From assembly GCA_023213195.1 (NCBI GenBank), contig CP096135.1:3592842-3656841 (forward strand): a stretch of 64,000 bases of DNA, given 5' to 3'. Each line of letters opens with the position of its first letter. The stretch's first letter is position 1. This document shows, piece by piece, positions 59,772 to 64,000 of the stretch. The position numbers and the translations under genes are program-made. Under the pieces are notes generated by a model. That model was not told the DNA's origin. It searched no databases and saw only the letters and a program-made list of their open reading frames with translations. The stretch is from Sphingobacteriales bacterium JAD_PAG50586_3. Lineage in GTDB: Bacteria; Bacteroidota; Bacteroidia; CAMBQF01.

Positions 59772-60890
59772 ATGATTGGGTCATTCAAAAAACGTGCCGT
59801 GGGCGAAATTAGTTTAAATCACCAAACTTTTATGCGCCGTTGCCTGCAACTTGCGCAGCAAGGTATGGGGCATGTTGCGCCTAACCCCATAGTAGGCTCA
59901 TTATTAGTACACAATAATAAAATTATAGCCGAAGGCTACCACACCCGTTTTGGTGGCCCGCATGCCGAAGTTAATACCCTGGCTAACATTACCGCCCCTG
60001 AAATACTGGCTGAATCTACCCTATATGTTAGTTTAGAGCCATGCTCTCACCACGGTAAAACGCCGCCCTGTGCCAATCTTATAATAGAAAAAGGCATTAA
60101 GAACGTTGTGGTTGCCTGCACCGACCCTAACCCGCAGGTAGCGGGCCGTGGCATTAAGCTGTTGCAAAATGCCGGTGTAAATGTTATTACAGGTGTTTTA
60201 GAAAACGAAGCCATAGCCTTAAACCGCCGCTTTGTAACCTTCCACAGCAATAAACGCCCTTATATAATTTTAAAATGGGCCCAAACGGCCGATGGGTATA
60301 TTGATAAAGTACGTAAGGCCGGTGAAACAGGTATTGTAACACAGGTAAGTAGCTTACCATCTCACAGGCTGGTGCACCTTTGGCGTAGCCACGAACAAGC
60401 CATACTGGTAGGCAAAAACACGGTGGTTAATGATAACCCCGCTCTTACTGTTAGGCTGGTAGATGGCAACAACCCCATACGCATAGTTATAGATAGTAAT
60501 GCAAGCCTTAGCGGCAAGCTTAAAATATTTGATGGCGAAGTCCCTACCCTGGTTATAAACCAAAAGCAAGCCAAGGTAAGCCCCGAAGCTGAATGGGTAA
60601 AATTAAATACTGAGCAAAATCTGCTAGACGGGCTAATGGAAGAACTGTACCGCCGCAACATTACCAGCATTTTAGTAGAAGGCGGCGCTGAAACACTAAA
60701 CCATTTTATTGCCGCCGGCCTGTGGGACGAGGCCCGTATTTTTACTGCCCCTATCCATTTTAAAGATGGGGTAAAAGCGCCCATTATACCGCCACTAAGT
60801 GGTTTAACCAGCATTACACATCATTCAGGCTTAGATGTGCTACATATTGTTTACAAAACTACCTTTGCCCCACCATGCATACCGATGTAA
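59772..60890 (+). CDS. ribD: Riboflavin biosynthesis protein RibD (deaminase/reductase)
   Basis: Carries out the second and third steps of riboflavin synthesis: deamination of the pyrimidine intermediate and NADPH-dependent reduction of its ribose. The N-terminal deaminase domain has HAEVNTL and EPCSHHGKTPPCANLI (zinc ligands His, Cys, Cys); the reductase domain has LKWAQTADGYID, AILVGKNTVVNDNPALTVR and ILVEGGAETLN. 372 aa from the ATG at 59772; an internal ATG at 59832 (MRRCLQLA) is an alternative start. It overlaps the GNAT gene by 16 nt. Confidence 0.95.
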   Translation: MIGSFKKRAVGEISLNHQTFMRRCLQLAQQGMGHVAPNPIVGSLLVHNNKIIAEGYHTRFGGPHAEVNTLANITAPEILAESTLYVSLEPCSHHGKTPPCANLIIEKGIKNVVVACTDPNPQVAGRGIKLLQNAGVNVITGVLENEAIALNRRFVTFHSNKRPYIILKWAQTADGYIDKVRKAGETGIVTQVSSLPSHRLVHLWRSHEQAILVGKNTVVNDNPALTVRLVDGNNPIRIVIDSNASLSGKLKIFDGEVPTLVINQKQAKVSPEAEWVKLNTEQNLLDGLMEELYRRNITSILVEGGAETLNHFIAAGLWDEARIFTAPIHFKDGVKAPIIPPLSGLTSITHHSGLDVLHIVYKTTFAPPCIPM

Positions 60891-61306
60891 TATCCTTTAC
60901 CGCAGCAGACATTGAACTGTTTGAAACTGCCTGCCAAATACGCCGCAAAGTTTTTGTTGACGAGCAAAAAGTATCTGCCGAAGAAGAGTTTGATGAGTTT
61001 GAAGAAAACTCAAGGCACTACCTTGTATATTCTGATGGCCAACCTGCCGGTACCGCCCGCTGGCGCTATACCGATAACGGCATTAAACTGGAGCGCTTTG
61101 CCATGCTAAAAGAATACCGCAACAAAAAGGTGGGCTCTATTATTTTAAAAAGGATTTTGAGTGATGTTGAAGGCTTGTCTGACTACATATACCTGCATGC
61201 CCAAGTACCTGCTGTTAACTTCTACGCCCGTGAGGGTTTTGAAAAAACAGGGCCTATGTTTTCAGAGTGTGATATTGACCATTATAAAATGGTACTAAGG
61301 GATTAA
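60875..61306 (+). CDS. GNAT-family acetyltransferase (ElaA-like)
   Basis: 143 aa. N-acetyltransferase fold with CQIRRKVFVDEQKV near the start, AGTARWRYTDNGIKLERFAMLKEYRNKKVGSIIL (acetyl-CoA-binding Q/RxxGxG-type loop, here RNKKVGS) and the C-terminal HAQVPAVNFYAREGFEKTG. The substrate is unknown. The start overlaps the end of ribD by 16 nt, so they are co-transcribed, but a role in flavin synthesis is not implied. Its stop overlaps the convergent gene by 4 nt. Confidence 0.88.
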   Translation: MHTDVISFTAADIELFETACQIRRKVFVDEQKVSAEEEFDEFEENSRHYLVYSDGQPAGTARWRYTDNGIKLERFAMLKEYRNKKVGSIILKRILSDVEGLSDYIYLHAQVPAVNFYAREGFEKTGPMFSECDIDHYKMVLRD

Positions 61307-61899
61307 TCTTTCTCCCACTTACGCGATTTTCTGCCCGGTTGTGTTTCAACCTTGTAACCCTTTTCTGCCGCAAGTTTAAACATACGCTTGCGCAAACGGC
61401 GCGGATAAAATATCCTGTTTACCATCCAGCTTTTGCTTTTTGGTTTAAAGATGCCTATTTGCGAAAGTATGTCATACGATGCCGCCGCGCAGCGCATACC
61501 TGTAAATGCATAATCGTAAGGCGCTTCATTACAATATGCCATATGGATATCCTGTATTTGATTGTACTGAACATTGGTAACAGGTATAGTAATTACGGCA
61601 TACTTATCGCCAACAGTATCTTTTTTAAATGAAGCAAGACTCTCTGTCCTAAAATAAGAATGCCTGTTTTTTTCTTTAGGAAATACGTGGAATTTACCCT
61701 TAGGACCAAAGCCTATAATTTCTTTATCAACCCCAATGCTAACATGTCCGCCGTTAATGCCTCCAAAGCGTTTCTTCTCTTTCCCCTTATAGCCTTTTGC
61801 CGGTTTAGAGCCATATAAAAAATATACTTTGATGTTCTTAGTTTGCCCAAAACAGCCAATACCAAACAACACCAATAAACAGGTAACCCAAATTTTCAT
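61303..61899 (-). CDS. Exported protein with possible permuted papain-like (NlpC/P60-type) fold
   Basis: 198 aa with a signal peptide (about 1-18, ending GCFGQ). I do not recognise a named family. It has an early GGINGGHVSIGV with His, and a later conserved-looking GMRCAAASYDILSQIG with Cys, the order His then Cys expected for circularly permuted NlpC/P60 (YiiX/LRAT-like) hydrolases. The C-terminus is strongly basic (FYPRRLRKRMF, PGRKSRKWEKD). If correct it would cut amide or acyl bonds in envelope components. This reading rests on motif order only. Confidence 0.6.
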   Translation of the reverse strand: MKIWVTCLLVLFGIGCFGQTKNIKVYFLYGSKPAKGYKGKEKKRFGGINGGHVSIGVDKEIIGFGPKGKFHVFPKEKNRHSYFRTESLASFKKDTVGDKYAVITIPVTNVQYNQIQDIHMAYCNEAPYDYAFTGMRCAAASYDILSQIGIFKPKSKSWMVNRIFYPRRLRKRMFKLAAEKGYKVETQPGRKSRKWEKD

Positions 61900-61936
61900 A
61901 ATTCTTTATAACTAAAATAAGGAGGGATTGTTACAA

Positions 61937-61967
61937 AAAAAGTCCCGGTTTTAGGCCGGGACTTTTT
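61937..61967 (-). terminator. Terminator upstream of the 61899 gene, downstream of the 62677 lipoprotein gene
   Basis: AAAAAGTCCCGG, loop TTTTAGG, CCGGGACTTTTT; a 12-bp perfect stem. Confidence 0.9.
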
Positions 61968-61985
61968 AAACCAACTCAATTGCAA

Positions 61986-62677
61986 TTAGTTGGTAATAGT
62001 TATTTGTTTAATCTGAGAGCTGTATTTAGAGGTTGTTAAACCACCTTTACCAGGGTTGTTACCCGGCTCGCCAAACTTAACACGTTCAATTTTAATCTTG
62101 CCACCACCAGTATTCAGGTTATTTAACTTATCAGTTGTAAGGGTAACCTTTGTTGCACCTTCTGATAAGGTAGTAAACGATTGCCAATCGTTACCGTTAT
62201 CTTCTTTAACATATACCGTAATAGTTTCGCCTTGTGCTAAAGGCTGGCCTCGAATACAACATCTAAAGCAGCCGATTTGCTAATGGTTGATAAGCCGGTA
62301 GGCAAATCTATAGAACGGCCTACCAATATGGTATTGGTAAAGATATTGTCGTCGTGGTCTGTGTAAACAAATACTGCACTATCCTTTACGCCTGTATAAG
62401 TTTTAGCATACCAAGCAAAGGCATCAACATACTCGGCATCTTCGCCATTAATTTTAAGGTTTGCAGGGTCGTCTAACCTAAGCAACGTACCTACCGCATT
62501 ACTAAATTTAAACTGTGCCGATGCGGTTGTTATGCCTGTATTGGCATCATAATCTACGGTGTGGGCAAGCCATATTTTGCTTTGGTCAACCGAGCTTGAA
62601 TCTTCTTTGTTACAAGCCGTTAGCAAGGCTAACGATGCTACTGCTACTACTGCTGATGTTTTGAATAAGGTTTTCAT
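61986..62677 (-). CDS. Putative lipoprotein of unknown function, one frame break
   Basis: 230 aa after repair. ATG at 62677 gives a signal with lipobox (LALLTACNKED, Cys about 21). The body is beta-rich (TVDYDANTGITTASAQFKF, GETITVYVKEDNG, KIKIERVKFGEPGN) and may be an immunoglobulin-like surface domain; no family name is offered. GG at 62242-62243 (coding CC) is one base short; repair gives FEASPLAQGE and extends the protein to QIKQITITN, ending before the terminator. Confidence 0.7.
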
Positions 62678-62775
62678 AGAGTTTTGTTTTTCCGATGTCA
62701 AAAGTAGCCAATTATTATGCCAAAGCCCATCTTAGCTTGTATTCTTAATATTGGAATGCAAACCGTTTGTAACGA

Positions 62776-62802
62776 AAAAATCCCGCCATGGGCGGGATTT
62801 TT
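62776..62802 (-). terminator. Terminator downstream of tRNA-Gln
   Basis: AAAAATCCCGCC-ATG-GGCGGGATTTTT, a 12-bp perfect stem with a 3-base loop, directly after the tRNA on the minus strand. Confidence 0.9.
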
Positions 62803-62805
62803 CGT

Positions 62806-62877
62806 TGTCTGACTAGGGCTCGAACCTAGACTCTTCTGGACCAAAACCAGACGTGTTGCCAGTTACACCATCAGACA
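62806..62877 (-). tRNA. tRNA-Gln (anticodon UUG)
   Basis: 72 nt on the minus strand with a perfect 7-bp acceptor stem (TGTCTGA/TCAGACA), D-arm GTGT/ACAC, anticodon arm TCTGG-TTTTGGT-CCAGA giving anticodon TTG, and T-arm CTAGG-TTCGAGC-CCTAG. CCA is not encoded. Reads CAA (and CAG by wobble) glutamine codons. Confidence 0.96.
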
Positions 62878-62931
62878 ATGCGGGTGCAAAAATATAATTT
62901 TTTTTAAACTACAGCAATGTGTGATAAAATT

Positions 62932-64000
62932 TTACTTCAAAAGCTCTAAAAGGCGCTTTAGCGATGCCTGGTTTTCGGGTAGCATCCATGCATTCTTAAC
63001 CCTTGCTTTTTCTAATGATGTTAGGTGAAAGCTAAGCGAAACACGCTCTGTTTTAGCATCACTAAGCTCAAAGTTAATTACATCCAAAGGCATATCTGCC
63101 CATTCTGATGAATAGCTCAAAAGCTCATCTAACGTATAATCCTGCGTTTTAAAAATATTGGTGTATACATTGCCCACCGGGCCCGATATGGTTTCAAACA
63201 GGCTTTGCTTAATTTCAAAAGGCTTGCCGTTTTCAATTTTAGCTTCCCTAGTTTGCACAATAACAACGCCCGATGTGTTAGCCCTAATCCAATCTCTGAA
63301 GGTGTAGATAAAGCGAAGTGTGGTCTTCAACCCATAGTTATCGCGCAAGCCGGCATCCATTACACGCATCTCCGGGTACGTAGGCATAGATACCGATGGT
63401 AGAATGTATGGAAAGGTAGCCCCCATGCGCAGGGCCGTGGTAAAGCGCAGGTTTTCTGCCCCCTGCTTTTGAAAGAAGCGTAGAAACTCTATATCTTCTA
63501 TTACATTGGCATTGGTTACATTATTTTTAGATGAGTTGTCTGTTAAATACGACATGGGCTGCGATGATATTAACAACCTGCGCCCATCATTAATAATAGT
63601 AGGCGACATTGCCATCATAGGTATTATAGCCTGCTGCTCTGGTATGGTATAGTCTTTCAGGCTACGGTTTAGCATACCCTCGGTGTTCTTTATCAGTTGT
63701 TCTTCAAAAGAATAGCCACGGTCTTTAGTATAGCTGTGGCCGTTGTATGTAAATTTTTGCAGGCGGATAAACATATCGTTAAACGCTATAGACACCGCCA
63801 TGGGGTTTAACAAATCCTTACCCATGTTGTCTACATACTTGGGCGAGTATATATTAGCCAATTCGTTGCGTTGCTTACGTAGATAAAGTTCACGCAAATA
63901 GGCCAACCCAAACATTCCTCCCGATGAGCCTGTATTGAATACCGTATTCTTCAACAACTGGCCATTAGTAATACTATCTGCCACCTGCATAGAGTAGAAC
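62932..64000 (-). CDS. Patatin-like phospholipase, 5' end beyond the right edge
   Basis: C-terminal 356 residues of a longer protein; the frame is open to the window edge. The Ser-Asp dyad of patatin lipases is visible: nucleophile elbow TGSSGGMFG (G-x-S-x-G) at the start of the fragment and the Asp in MDAGLRDNYG (about 210 residues later). Between them is a helical insert (RELYLRKQRNELANIYSPKY). The N-terminal oxyanion Gly-rich loop must lie outside. Probably hydrolyses acyl esters of lipids; whether it is exported cannot be judged without the N-terminus. Confidence 0.85.
   Translation of the reverse strand, partial: FYSMQVADSITNGQLLKNTVFNTGSSGGMFGLAYLRELYLRKQRNELANIYSPKYVDNMGKDLLNPMAVSIAFNDMFIRLQKFTYNGHSYTKDRGYSFEEQLIKNTEGMLNRSLKDYTIPEQQAIIPMMAMSPTIINDGRRLLISSQPMSYLTDNSSKNNVTNANVIEDIEFLRFFQKQGAENLRFTTALRMGATFPYILPSVSMPTYPEMRVMDAGLRDNYGLKTTLRFIYTFRDWIRANTSGVVIVQTREAKIENGKPFEIKQSLFETISGPVGNVYTNIFKTQDYTLDELLSYSSEWADMPLDVINFELSDAKTERVSLSFHLTSLEKARVKNAWMLPENQASLKRLLELLK

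Overview
The window is chromosomal DNA of a member of the Bacteroidota, most likely a free-living Chitinophagales/Sphingobacteriales/Cytophagales-type bacterium. The evidence is TAnnTTTG-type -7 promoter boxes, type IX secretion C-terminal sorting domains, the conserved run bamD-rpoZ-coaBC-DUF4835, a PUR-alpha-like DUF3276 protein, a GldI-type FKBP lipoprotein next to nrnA, a fused alpha/beta 2-oxoacid dehydrogenase E1 and a kynurenine monooxygenase. Coding density is high and most of the sequence is core chromosome.

Layout. 1-1400: dnaK (minus, leaves the left edge). 1.7-4.6 kb: a strongly AT-rich island with an adenine DNA methyltransferase and an unknown partner. 4.7-10.7 kb: ffh, folD and secreted proteins. 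10.8-14.2 kb: a minus-strand kmo operon. 14.2-15.0 kb: two adjacent copies of a small mobile element, one empty and one carrying a DUF559 nuclease. 15.0-24.3 kb: mltG, an S74-chaperone protein, a phosphohexomutase, a MarR regulator, a TonB receptor, a beta-propeller protein and a T9SS cargo. 24.3-24.8 kb: palindromic repeats. 24.8-30.4 kb (minus): DUF4835, coaBC, rpoZ, bamD, a YciF-like ferritin operon and a propeller lipoprotein. 30.7-43.2 kb: glyA, a T9SS hydrolase, a large hybrid histidine kinase, a PD40 protein, an epsilon-type exonuclease, a FAH-family enzyme and pbpC. 43.2-48.2 kb: DUF1801, pyrD, a 1.1-kb repeat field and fused E1. 48.3-52 kb: DUF3276, an ABC exporter, SRPBCC and ndk. 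52.0-54.6 kb: a four-gene zinc-ribbon/membrane operon ending in a CPBP protease. 54.6-58.9 kb: nrnA followed by four FKBP prolyl isomerases. 58.9-64 kb: an outer-membrane protein, ribD, a GNAT enzyme, lipoproteins, tRNA-Gln and a patatin that runs off the right edge.

Twenty-six genes, many of them essential (dnaK, ffh, glyA, coaBC), are interrupted. I resolved almost every break by hand. About 27 are one-base errors in homopolymers, nearly all losses. Eight others sit where restoring a CCAGG/CCTGG site restores a plausible protein. This looks like a long-read consensus with homopolymer and CCWGG-methylation miscalls, not gene decay. I therefore annotate each such gene as one intact CDS and name the lesion.

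The best candidates for something undescribed are the DUF559 element with its terminal inverted repeats and adjacent miniature copy (14228-15017), the MEEP zinc-ribbon/CPBP operon (52063-54591), the methyltransferase plus HPQPHWH-protein island (1686-4624) and the repeat array at 44963-45697.
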